From contig CATWID010000031.1 in NCBI GenBank assembly GCA_958350755.1, positions 1-20,793 of the forward strand: a stretch of 20,793 nucleotides of DNA. Direction: 5' to 3'. Position 1 is the stretch's first letter, and each line of letters opens with the position of its first letter. The notes beneath the pieces were generated by a model. That model did not search any database. It was not told the DNA's origin and saw only the letters and a program-made list of their open reading frames with translations. This DNA is from an uncultured Collinsella sp. Lineage in GTDB: Bacteria > Actinomycetota > Coriobacteriia > Coriobacteriales > Coriobacteriaceae. The translations under genes were made by a program, and so were the position numbers. Positions 14,154 through 20,793 of this stretch are shown here, piece by piece.

Positions 14154-14957
14154 ATGGCCCACGCAACAACCCGAGCTTTCGCCGACGAGCGTCGTTCCGC
14201 CATCATGGAGATGCTCGATCATAATGCCTCGGTGCAGGTAGCAGAAATCGCCCAGACCTTTGGCGTGTCCTCCGTCACCGCCCGCGCCGACCTGGACGCG
14301 CTCGCCGAAGCAGGCAAGCTGCGCCGCACGCACGGCGGTGCCGTATCACTCCACAAACGTCTGACCGTCTCCACGCAGGATCGCCGCATCAATGTCAACG
14401 TCGCCGCCAAGCAGGCCATCGCGCAAAGCGCCATCGAGCTCGTCAATGACGGCGACACGCTGCTCGTCGACTCGGGCACCACGGCGCTCGAGTTCGTCCG
14501 GCTCCTCGATCAGCGCGACGGTATCACCGTCATCACGGCCGACATTACCATTGCCGATTACATCGACGAGAGCATGCCCTCAGTCGATGTCGTCATGCTG
14601 GGCGGGGCGCTGCGCAAAGGCCATCGTTATTTGTACGGACCGCTCACTATGCAGGCGCTCCAAATGGTCCATGCCGATCTGGCCGTCATGTGCCCCGGCG
14701 CCTTTGTCCCCAGCTGCGGCTTTACGACCGACTTTCCCCAGATGGCCGAGACCAAAACGGCTATGATCGCCGCGGCCCATCAAAGCGTCGCCCTCATGGA
14801 CGCCAGCAAGGTTAACGGACGCGGCATGTACCGCTTTGCCGATCTTGCCGATGTCGACTCCATCGTGATGGACCGTGACCCCGATAATGCCGTCGCCACC
14901 TCAATCGCCGAGATCGTCGACAACGCCCGCCCAAATCTCCTCATCGCCGGCGCTTAA
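14154..14957 (+). CDS. DeoR-family transcriptional regulator
   Basis: A 267-residue regulator. The N-terminal winged helix-turn-helix (about 11-66) carries the family pattern ERRSAIMEML, VQVAEIAQTFGVSSVTARAD and the typical RRTHGGAV. The C-terminal DeoRC sugar-phosphate sensor domain (about 80-240) begins AAKQAIAQSAIELVNDGDTL and has DSGTTALEF, a phosphate-binding loop. Such proteins usually repress sugar catabolic genes until a phosphorylated sugar binds. The divergent ketose-bisphosphate aldolase is the obvious target, with its substrate or a precursor as possible inducer. GGAG lies five bases before the ATG. The gene ends just before a strong hairpin shared with the opposing flavodiiron gene. 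Confidence 0.9.
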   Translation: MAHATTRAFADERRSAIMEMLDHNASVQVAEIAQTFGVSSVTARADLDALAEAGKLRRTHGGAVSLHKRLTVSTQDRRINVNVAAKQAIAQSAIELVNDGDTLLVDSGTTALEFVRLLDQRDGITVITADITIADYIDESMPSVDVVMLGGALRKGHRYLYGPLTMQALQMVHADLAVMCPGAFVPSCGFTTDFPQMAETKTAMIAAAHQSVALMDASKVNGRGMYRFADLADVDSIVMDRDPDNAVATSIAEIVDNARPNLLIAGA

Positions 14958-14962
14958 ACAAA

Positions 14963-14993
14963 AACCACCACAAAGGTCTCCTTTGTGGTGGTT
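14963..14993 (-). terminator. terminator between the DeoR and flavodiiron genes
   Basis: AACCACCACAAAGG and CCTTTGTGGTGGTT form a perfect 14-bp stem with a 3-base loop. On the minus strand it is followed by TTTGTTT, so it mainly terminates the flavodiiron gene; on the + strand only two uridines complete the stem. Confidence 0.8.
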
Positions 14994-15016
14994 GAGCATC
15001 AGAAGTGAATGTGTCG

Positions 15017-16177
15017 CTACTTGGACAGCTCGTCGGCGAGAACCTCGATCTGAGCGCGCGAGGCGTCGTTGAGCGAGCCCAGCACGGTCACCTTGTTCTG
15101 CGCCAGGGTGATGTCCTTCATGCCCTCGAGCTCCTTGGTCATAACCTTGGCAGCGGTGGGCGCCCAGGAGCCGGCCTCAACGAGCGCCACCGTACGGTTC
15201 TGATAGGCGTGCTCGGCAAGCGTGTGGATAAAGGTGCTCATGAACGGGAAGATCTCGCCCTGATAGGTGATGGAAGCGAGCACCAGACGGTCGTAGCGGA
15301 ACGCATCCTCAACGGCCTCGGCCATGTCGTCGCGAGCCAGGTCAAAGACGGAGACCTTCTGGCCGCGAGCATCAAGCGCTGCGGCGAGCTCCTCGACGGC
15401 AGCCTTCAGATGGCCATACACGCTCGCATAGGCGATCGTGATGCCCTCGTCCTCGGGCTGATAACTCGACCAGGTGTTATAGGTGTCGAGGTAATAGCCC
15501 AGGTTCTCGGTCAGTACGGGGCCGTGGAGCGGACAGATGATCTGGATATCCAGATCGGCGGCCTTCTTGAGCACGGTCTGCACGAATTTGCCGAACTTAC
15601 CGACGATGCCAAAGTAGTAGCGGCGCGCTTCGCAAGCCCAGCCTTCCGGGTCCTCGATGTCGTTGGCGCCGAACTTGCCAAAGCCGTCGGCACTAAAGAG
15701 CACCTTGTCGGTGGACTCGTAGGAGAAGATCACCTCGGGCCAGTGCACGTTGGGGGCGCCGACAAACGTTAGGCTGTGGCCACCCAGGTCGAGCACGTCG
15801 CCCTCTTTGACGACCATCTTACGCTCGGGGTAGTCGGTGCCAAAGTAGTTGACCATCATGCGGAAGGCGCCCATGCTGGCCACAATCTGTGCCTGGGGGT
15901 AGCGCTCCATAAAGGCGGCGATGCCAGCAGAGTGATCGGGCTCCATGTGATGGACGACCAGGTAGTCGGGCGTACGGCCGTCGAGCGCGGCCTCGAGGTT
16001 GCCGAGCCATTCGTCGACAAAGCCAGCGTCAACCGAATCGGCGACAGCGATTTTATCGCCCAAGATAACATAGCTGTTGTATGCCATGCCGTTCTCGGAC
16101 ACGTCGTACTGGCCCTCGAACAGGTCAATGTCGTGATCGTCGACACCGATGTAGCGGATATCCTTGGTGATCTCCAT
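15017..16177 (-). CDS. flavodiiron protein (FprA-type O2/NO reductase)
   Basis: A 386-residue A-type flavoprotein. The N-terminal metallo-beta-lactamase-like domain keeps the di-iron ligand pattern HxExDH as HMEPDH (77-82), plus His145 in NVHWPE, Asp164 in FSADGFG and His218 in CPLHGPV. The C-terminal flavodoxin domain (about 246-386) has the FMN loop ASVYGHLKAA and EAGSWAPTAAK. These proteins reduce O2 to water or NO to N2O and protect anaerobes from brief exposure. There is no extra rubredoxin or flavin-reductase domain, so an external electron donor is needed. The ATG at 16177 has AGGAGG nine bases upstream; a longer frame to 16219 lacks a ribosome binding site. Confidence 0.92.
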   Translation of the reverse strand: MEITKDIRYIGVDDHDIDLFEGQYDVSENGMAYNSYVILGDKIAVADSVDAGFVDEWLGNLEAALDGRTPDYLVVHHMEPDHSAGIAAFMERYPQAQIVASMGAFRMMVNYFGTDYPERKMVVKEGDVLDLGGHSLTFVGAPNVHWPEVIFSYESTDKVLFSADGFGKFGANDIEDPEGWACEARRYYFGIVGKFGKFVQTVLKKAADLDIQIICPLHGPVLTENLGYYLDTYNTWSSYQPEDEGITIAYASVYGHLKAAVEELAAALDARGQKVSVFDLARDDMAEAVEDAFRYDRLVLASITYQGEIFPFMSTFIHTLAEHAYQNRTVALVEAGSWAPTAAKVMTKELEGMKDITLAQNKVTVLGSLNDASRAQIEVLADELSK

Positions 16178-16193
16178 CAGGCAAAGCCTCCTA

Positions 16194-16252
16194 GATAGAC
16201 AAAAGAACCCGTCTATCATAACACTCGGCAGTATCCCAGCTGTTATCTGCCG
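16194..16252. repeat. inverted repeats upstream of the flavodiiron gene
   Basis: GATAGAC (16194-16200) pairs with GTCTATC (16211-16217), and CGGCAG (16226-16231) pairs with CTGCCG (16247-16252). A TATGAT -10-like hexamer (16220-16215, minus strand) lies between them. They could be operator or leader structures for the flavodiiron gene, or the end of the lacI transcript. Confidence 0.35.
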
Positions 16253-16306
16253 GCATCCATACCGATTGTTATTGAAATACGATAAATCGCCGTTTACCTG
16301 CGCAAA

Positions 16307-17338
16307 CTATGCGCGCGGTACCGCCGTGCTATGTCGAATAATGAGCTGGCCGGGAATACGAATGGCAACGGTTTTGCCCGCCGTACCCGCCTCGGGAACC
16401 GCATGCTCGAATACCTCGCGTCCGCGCTGATGTAGATCAAATCGCACGGTCGTGAGCTCGTTGTGTGCCACAAAATCATCGAGCGAATCATCGACGCCCA
16501 CCACGCTCACGTCCTCGGGCACGCGCAAGCCACTATCGCGCAGCGCTGCAATTGCGCCGTTTGCCATCTGGTCGTTTGCCGCGTAAATCGCCGTCATGGT
16601 GCGGTCGTGCTCGGCCAGATATCTGCCGGCCTCGTAACCGCTGTTGGCAGACCAGTCGCCCTCGAGCGGCGTCTGCGGCTTAATGTGCCTACGCTCGAGC
16701 GCATCCTGCCAACCGGCTCGACGAAATTGCTCGTCGACCGAGAACGACGGGCCGCCAATATAGCGAATTTGCTCATGCCCCAGCTCAAACAGGTGATTCA
16801 TAAGCAAGAGCGAGCAGCCGTAATGATCGGAGTCTACCGTGGTCACCCGCGGGTGCGCGTACATGGTAACGATGACCGTGCCAATGCCCGGCAGTGGATC
16901 AAACGTCTCAAAATCGGGCGCCATACGGCTCATGCCGATAATGATGCCGTCCACAGGCAGCGCGGCCATACGACGCGTTGCCTCGGCAAGCGAAAACTCC
17001 TCGGTCTTGGACATCTCGACCAGCGTGATGGCGCAATTATGCTCGCGAGCAGCGCTGGCGATGCCGTCGATCATTGAGAGGTTGCCAAACTTGGTGACAT
17101 CGTTGACGCACAGACCGACCGAATGGTAGCGGCCGTCGCGCAGCGAGCGACCGGCATAACTCGGACGAAAGCCGAGCTCTTGCATAGCGGCCTGCACGCG
17201 CTGGCGCGTCTGCTCGTTAACGTTGGGCAAGCCGTTGGCGACGCGCGAAACCGTCTGCTGCGAAACGCCAGCAGCGCGGGCGACGTCGGCCATGGAGACC
17301 GGACGCGTACCTGTATCGTTGGACGGGCGCCTTGCCAC
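16307..17338 (-). CDS. LacI/GalR-family repressor, likely regulator of galKT
   Basis: A 343-residue repressor with an N-terminal helix-turn-helix (16-36, MADVARAAGVSQQTVSRVAN), the hinge region ELGFRPSYAGRSL (55-67) and a periplasmic-binding-protein-like sensor domain (about 73-335) containing GIIIGMSR, IRYIGGP, AIYAANDQMANGA and VVGVDDS. It starts with GTG at 17338, preceded by AAGGTGA at suitable spacing; an internal ATG at residue 16 would cut into the DNA-binding helix. It is divergent from galK-galT across 338 bases holding three LacI-type 14-bp operators, so control of galactose genes and of itself is the natural inference, with galactose or a derivative as effector. Confidence 0.9.
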   Translation of the reverse strand: MARRPSNDTGTRPVSMADVARAAGVSQQTVSRVANGLPNVNEQTRQRVQAAMQELGFRPSYAGRSLRDGRYHSVGLCVNDVTKFGNLSMIDGIASAAREHNCAITLVEMSKTEEFSLAEATRRMAALPVDGIIIGMSRMAPDFETFDPLPGIGTVIVTMYAHPRVTTVDSDHYGCSLLLMNHLFELGHEQIRYIGGPSFSVDEQFRRAGWQDALERRHIKPQTPLEGDWSANSGYEAGRYLAEHDRTMTAIYAANDQMANGAIAALRDSGLRVPEDVSVVGVDDSLDDFVAHNELTTVRFDLHQRGREVFEHAVPEAGTAGKTVAIRIPGQLIIRHSTAVPRA

Positions 17339-17431
17339 AGGATCACCTTCACCGTTGCGAGATCTGAATAGCGTGCATGCCGGCCCGGGCAGAAATACAC
17401 CCCGCGCCGAGGCCCGCTATCGTCGGACGCA

Positions 17432-17445
17432 TGTTAACGTACTCT
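17432..17445. promoter_or_regulatory. LacI-type operator, site 1
   Basis: TGTTAACGTACTCT is a pseudo-palindrome centred on CG, of the TGNNANCGNNNNCA type typical of LacI/GalR operators; only the last base differs from site 3. It lies nearest the lacI gene, about 94 bases upstream of its start, which suits autoregulation. Confidence 0.6.
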
Positions 17446-17492
17446 ACTTTTTCAATCCGCAACTCTTCTGCTCTATAAGTCCATACGGCAAT

Positions 17493-17503
17493 ACCGTTCA
17501 CGG
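17493..17503. promoter_or_regulatory. copy of the 11-mer ACCGTTCACGG from the agu region
   Basis: An exact copy of the 11-mer at 5022-5032, containing the palindrome CCGTTCACGG, in the lacI-galK promoter region. The regulator is unknown. Confidence 0.3.
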
Positions 17504-17554
17504 CTGAATTTCTGCCGATTACCAGATTCTCAAAAAGTGATAAGCGTTGTGTTA

Positions 17555-17568
17555 TGAGTACGTTAACA
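17555..17568. promoter_or_regulatory. LacI-type operator, site 2
   Basis: TGAGTACGTTAACA is the exact reverse complement of site 3 and lies 64 bases from it centre to centre. It overlaps a TAACAT -10-like hexamer (17564-17569), so binding would block galK transcription. Confidence 0.65.
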
Positions 17569-17618
17569 TAGCCCGTAACGTGCGGCATCGTAGATGCTGA
17601 GTTCACGCCGCTTCAGAT

Positions 17619-17632
17619 TGTTAACGTACTCA
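17619..17632. promoter_or_regulatory. LacI-type operator, site 3
   Basis: TGTTAACGTACTCA lies 45 bases upstream of the galK start. With sites 1 and 2 it gives three near-identical 14-base sites in about 200 bases. The spacing would allow DNA looping by a tetramer or several dimers. Confidence 0.65.
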
Positions 17633-17676
17633 CTACGACGGAAAACTCGTCAGTATGCGCCAAGGAAAGGACTCCC

Positions 17677-18882
17677 ATGACCACCCCCGACGAAAAGACA
17701 CTCGCCACGCTCACCAAGCTGTTCGAGGAGGAGTTTGGGCCCATCGGCGATCGCCAGGTGCTCTATGTGCACGCGCCCGGCCGCTCCGAGATCAGCGGCA
17801 ACCACACCGACCACGAGGGTGGCCACGTTATCGCCGGCTCGCTCGATGTCGCCGTCGACGGCATCGCCGTGGCAACCGATTCCAACAAGGTTCGCGTAGC
17901 CGACGAGGGCTATCCCACGTTTGAAATCGCGCTCGACACGCTAGACGTTCAGGAGTCCGAGAAGGGCACGTCCGCAAGCCTCGTCCGCGGCATGGCCCAC
18001 GAGATTGCAGCCCTTGGCGTTGAGCCCCACGGCTTCGACTTTGCCTTTACCTGCTCCGTCCCCTCGGGCGGCGGTCTTTCCAGCTCTGCCGCCGTCGAGG
18101 CCGCGTACGGTCGCGCCATGGAAACCCTCTGGGGCGCACCCGCCATCGAGCCCGTCGCGCTCGCGCAGATGAGCCAGCGCACCGAGAACAACTATTACGG
18201 CAAGCCCTGCGGTCTGATGGACCAGGCCGCCGTGTGCCTGGGCGGCCTTGCCTACATGGACTTTGAGGACCAGGCTCAGCCTAAAACCCAGAAGCTCGAG
18301 CTCAACTTTGAGGATCACGGCTATGCGCTCGTGCTCGTTAAGGTTGGCGCCGACCATGTGGCAGCCACCGACGACTACGCTGCCGTTCCGCGCGAGATGC
18401 AGGACGTCGCCGCCGAGTTTGGCAAGGCACGCCTGTGCGAGGTAAACGTTGCCGACTTTGACGCCAAGCTCCCCGAGCTGCGCGCCAAGCTGGGCGACCG
18501 CGCCTGCCTGCGTGCCGTTCACTACTGGTACGAAAACGGCCTGGTCGACAAGCGCTGGGCTGCCCTGAACGCCGGCGACATCGACCAGTTCCTGGTCCTG
18601 ACGCGCGAGTCCGGCGCCAGCTCTGCCATGTACCTGCAGAATGTCGTTGCCAAACTGGGCTCCGAGCAGCCCTCCATGTATGCGCTTGCCCTTGCCGAAC
18701 ATGTGCTCGACGGCCGCGGCGCCGTCCGCATCCACGGCGGTGGCTTTGGCGGCACCATCCAGGCCTTCGTGCCGCTCGATCTGGTCGACACCTTTATCAC
18801 CAAGATGAACAGCTGGCTGGGCGAGGGTTCTGCCCGCCACTACGCAATCTCTGACAAGGGGGCTTACGCGGCATGGCTGTAA
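17677..18882 (+). CDS. galK: galactokinase (GHMP kinase)
   Basis: Phosphorylates galactose to galactose 1-phosphate in the Leloir pathway. The 401-residue protein has the N-terminal sugar-binding signature PGRSEISGNHTDHEGG (34-49), the GHMP ATP loop SVPSGGGLSSSAA (127-139), CGLMDQ with Asp182 as probable catalytic base (178-183), and the C-terminal GGGFGGT (354-360). The signature differs from the usual GRVNLIGEHTDYNGG: the Glu that contacts galactose is Asn42 and the Tyr is His46. I recall similar GNHTDH variants in anaerobic gut bacteria, so this seems to be a subfamily rather than a mutation. AAAGGA precedes the ATG. It overlaps galT by 10 bases and is controlled from a region with three LacI-type operators. 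Confidence 0.93.
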   Translation: MTTPDEKTLATLTKLFEEEFGPIGDRQVLYVHAPGRSEISGNHTDHEGGHVIAGSLDVAVDGIAVATDSNKVRVADEGYPTFEIALDTLDVQESEKGTSASLVRGMAHEIAALGVEPHGFDFAFTCSVPSGGGLSSSAAVEAAYGRAMETLWGAPAIEPVALAQMSQRTENNYYGKPCGLMDQAAVCLGGLAYMDFEDQAQPKTQKLELNFEDHGYALVLVKVGADHVAATDDYAAVPREMQDVAAEFGKARLCEVNVADFDAKLPELRAKLGDRACLRAVHYWYENGLVDKRWAALNAGDIDQFLVLTRESGASSAMYLQNVVAKLGSEQPSMYALALAEHVLDGRGAVRIHGGGFGGTIQAFVPLDLVDTFITKMNSWLGEGSARHYAISDKGAYAAWL

Positions 18883-20501
18883 TGACTGATGTGCGCGAGG
18901 CCGCGCAGGGCCTGATTGAGTATGCCATCCACCGATCGATGATCGGACAGGACGACCGCATCTGGGCCTACAACACCATTTTGGAGTGCATCGGCGCTAC
19001 GGGACCGGCGCTCGATATGGCCTGGGCGCTGCAGAACGAGAAGCTCTCGCTCTTGCACCCCGATACGCTCCCCGATTTTGACCTGGAGGGCACGCTTGCC
19101 GCGCTTTCCGAGGCCGCCGTTGCCAACGGTGCTGCCGAGGATACGGCATCGGGCCGCGATCGCATCGCCATGCGCATCATGGGTGTGCTGATGCCGAGGC
19201 CTTCGGTTGTAAACGAGGAATTCAACGGCCGTATGGGCGTCAACGAGCCCCGCGCCGCGACCGACTGGTTCTACGGTCTGTGCTGCGACGCCGGCTACGT
19301 GCGTCGTGCCGCCATCGCGCGCAATATCAAATGGAGCACCCCCACCAACTGGGGCGACCTGGAGATCACCATCAACCTGTCAAAGCCCGAAAAGGATCCG
19401 CGCGACATTGCCGCGGCCGGCGCCGCAAAGAACACGGGCGAGAAGTATCCCGCCTGTCAGCTCTGCATTGAAAACGAGGGCTACCCCGGACGCTCCGCCG
19501 CAGCCGACGGTGGCGCTCACCCCGCCCGCCAGAATCTGCGCGTTATCCCCATCCAGCTCGACGGCGAGCGCTGGGGTTTCCAGTACAGCCCGTACGCGTA
19601 CTTTAATGAGCACTGCATTGCCATGAGCTCCGAGCATCGTCCGATGCACGTCGACCGCAAGGGTCTGACCTGCCTGCTCGATTTTGTGGACCTGTTCCCG
19701 CATTACTTCATCGGCTCCAACGCCGACCTGCCCATCGTGGGCGGCTCGATCTTGTCGCACGACCACTTCCAGGGCGGCGCACACGAGTTCCCCATGATGC
19801 ATGCCGCCGAGGTCTCGCAGTTTAGCGTGCCCGGTTTTGACCAGGTCAGCGGTACCGTGCTGCAGTGGCCGCTCTCGGTGCTGCGCCTGCGCTCGCATGA
19901 CCGCGCCCAGTTGCTCGACGCTGCCGAGAAGATTATCCTCGCTTGGCGCGAGTGGACCGATGAGTCTGTAGGCGTCATCGCGCACACAGCCGACGGCGTG
20001 GCCCACAACACCGTGACGCCCGTCATCCGCCGCGTCGACTCTCGCGGAAATGCCGGCGGCGAAATCTACGAGGCCTACCTGGCGCTTCGCTGCAACATCA
20101 CGACCGACGAGCATCCGCTGGGCGTTTTCCATCCGCATGCCGAGTACCACCACATTAAGAAGGAGAACATCGGCCTGATCGAGGTCATGGGCCTGGCCAT
20201 TCTGCCGCCGCGCCTGGTTCCCGAGCTTGGCGCTGTCCGTGAGCATCTACTGGCAGCCAAGGTCGATGCCAGCTACGATCTTGCCGGTGCGCTCGAGGGC
20301 GATGATCTTTGTCGCAGCCATGCCGCGTGGGCCGAGGACGTCTTTGCTCGCCGCGCCGACGAGCTTACGGCCGACAACGCCATCGATATCCTGCACGAGG
20401 AGGTCGGCGTGGTGTTTGGCCACGTGCTCGACAACGCCGGTGTCTTTAAGTGGGACGAGGCAGGACGTGCCGCCCAGCAGCGCTTTATCGACTCGCTGTA
20501 G
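18873..20501 (+). CDS. galT: UDP-glucose--hexose-1-phosphate uridylyltransferase, class II
   Basis: Transfers UMP from UDP-glucose to galactose 1-phosphate, giving UDP-galactose and glucose 1-phosphate. The 542-residue length and motifs identify the class II type found in Firmicutes and Actinobacteria rather than the roughly 350-residue class I enzyme: CQLC (195-198), SHDHFQGG (295-302) with the histidine that would be uridylylated, AHEFPMM, and FHPHAEYHHIKKENIGLIEV near the C-terminus. The ATG at 18873 has an AAGGGGG ten bases upstream inside galK; an in-frame ATG at 18882 overlaps the galK stop as TAATG. Either way galK and galT are translationally coupled. No galE or galM is in the window. 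Confidence 0.95.
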   Translation: MAVMTDVREAAQGLIEYAIHRSMIGQDDRIWAYNTILECIGATGPALDMAWALQNEKLSLLHPDTLPDFDLEGTLAALSEAAVANGAAEDTASGRDRIAMRIMGVLMPRPSVVNEEFNGRMGVNEPRAATDWFYGLCCDAGYVRRAAIARNIKWSTPTNWGDLEITINLSKPEKDPRDIAAAGAAKNTGEKYPACQLCIENEGYPGRSAAADGGAHPARQNLRVIPIQLDGERWGFQYSPYAYFNEHCIAMSSEHRPMHVDRKGLTCLLDFVDLFPHYFIGSNADLPIVGGSILSHDHFQGGAHEFPMMHAAEVSQFSVPGFDQVSGTVLQWPLSVLRLRSHDRAQLLDAAEKIILAWREWTDESVGVIAHTADGVAHNTVTPVIRRVDSRGNAGGEIYEAYLALRCNITTDEHPLGVFHPHAEYHHIKKENIGLIEVMGLAILPPRLVPELGAVREHLLAAKVDASYDLAGALEGDDLCRSHAAWAEDVFARRADELTADNAIDILHEEVGVVFGHVLDNAGVFKWDEAGRAAQQRFIDSL

Positions 20502-20551
20502 CATGCGAGTTCGAGCCTCATCAGCGGCCACAACATAACCGCCCACATGAC

Positions 20552-20592
20552 AACGGCGCCCGCCGGCAACATCGCCGACGGGCGCCGTTTTT
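20552..20592 (+). terminator. intrinsic terminator after galT
   Basis: AACGGCGCCCG and CGGGCGCCGTT, extended by CGGC/GCCG near the loop, form a long GC-rich stem followed by TTTTT. It lies about 50 bases after the galT stop and closes the galKT operon. Confidence 0.88.
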
Positions 20593-20596
20593 GAGT

Positions 20597-20654
20597 GTAG
20601 TCATCGGGGACGTTCTTAAACGACTAGTTATTAAAGAACGTCCCCAATGACTAC
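20597..20654. repeat. 21-base inverted repeat (GGGGACGTTCTT type)
   Basis: Arms at 20597-20617 and 20634-20654 are complementary at 20 of 21 positions around a 16-base AT-rich loop; each contains GGGGACGTTCTT or its complement. It lies just beyond the galT terminator and looks like a mobile or REP-type palindrome, not a terminator. Confidence 0.75.
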
Positions 20655-20658
20655 CCCA

Positions 20659-20705
20659 AGGAATGTCCCAGACTGCCGGCAGAAAAGGAACGTCCCTAAC
20701 TGCCG
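20659..20705. repeat. 20-base direct repeats related to the adjacent palindrome
   Basis: AGGAATGTCCCAGACTGCCG (20659-20678) and AGGAACGTCCCTAACTGCCG (20686-20705) match at 17 of 20 positions. Both share the GAACGTCCC core with the inverted repeat at 20597-20654, so they appear to be degraded units of one family. Confidence 0.6.
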
Positions 20706-20750
20706 CATCCGGAGCAAGACAACGCCGCAGGTAGAGGACGGACAGACACT

Positions 20751-20793
20751 ATGACCCAATCCAGGGGCACGGAAACGACAGGAGCCCCCGCTC
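20751..20793 (+). CDS. possible start of the next gene (cut by the window edge)
   Basis: An ATG with AGAGGA about 12 bases upstream opens a frame of 14 codons (MTQSRGTETTGAPA) that runs off the right edge. The spacing is long and the sequence too short to recognise, so this may not be a gene. Confidence 0.2.
   Translation, partial: MTQSRGTETTGAPA

Noticed and set aside
16178..16219. N-terminal extension of the flavodiiron protein
   Set aside because: AGGAGG lies inside this extension, directly before the ATG at 16177, marking the true start.

Overview
The window reads as a high-GC gut actinobacterium of the Coriobacteriia, most likely Collinsella. This is an inference from codon use, an agmatine-deiminase locus next to a multi-pass membrane LuxR regulator, class II GalT, and intergenic palindromes; no rRNA or other phylogenetic marker is present. 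No tRNA, rRNA, CRISPR array, transposase or phage gene was seen.

Region 1 (1-6194) is an agmatine catabolism locus. On the minus strand lie putrescine carbamoyltransferase (ptcA), an agmatine/putrescine antiporter (aguD) and agmatine deiminase (aguA), in that transcription order. A terminator follows, then a small cysteine-containing ORF that overlaps the start of a second, aguD-like antiporter running off the left edge. The divergent gene at 5229 encodes a seven-helix membrane protein ending in a LuxR helix-turn-helix, the natural candidate regulator. Imported agmatine would be deiminated to carbamoylputrescine, then phosphorolysed to putrescine (exported in exchange) and carbamoyl phosphate. 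The carbamate kinase that would recover ATP is not in the window.

Region 2 (6195-12960) holds a BceAB-type ABC transporter on the minus strand without its usual two-component system. It also holds a NUDIX hydrolase fused through a basic linker to a Vsr-type very-short-patch endonuclease, an AraC regulator that looks leaderless, and a HAD phosphatase. An intergenic region with an exact 89-bp tandem duplication, an inverted partial copy and a strong bidirectional terminator closes it.

Region 3 (12961-20793) is mainly sugar metabolism. A class II ketose-bisphosphate aldolase (tagatose-bisphosphate type favoured) is divergent from a DeoR regulator. A flavodiiron protein follows. A LacI regulator is divergent from galK-galT, with three near-identical 14-bp LacI-type operators in the shared promoter region. 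The right end carries a galT terminator and a block of inverted and direct repeats.

The points most worth a second look are the NUDIX-Vsr fusion, the small ORF coupled to the second antiporter, the gal operators, the palindrome shared by the agu and gal promoter regions, the transcript-end hairpin family, and the 89-bp tandem repeat.
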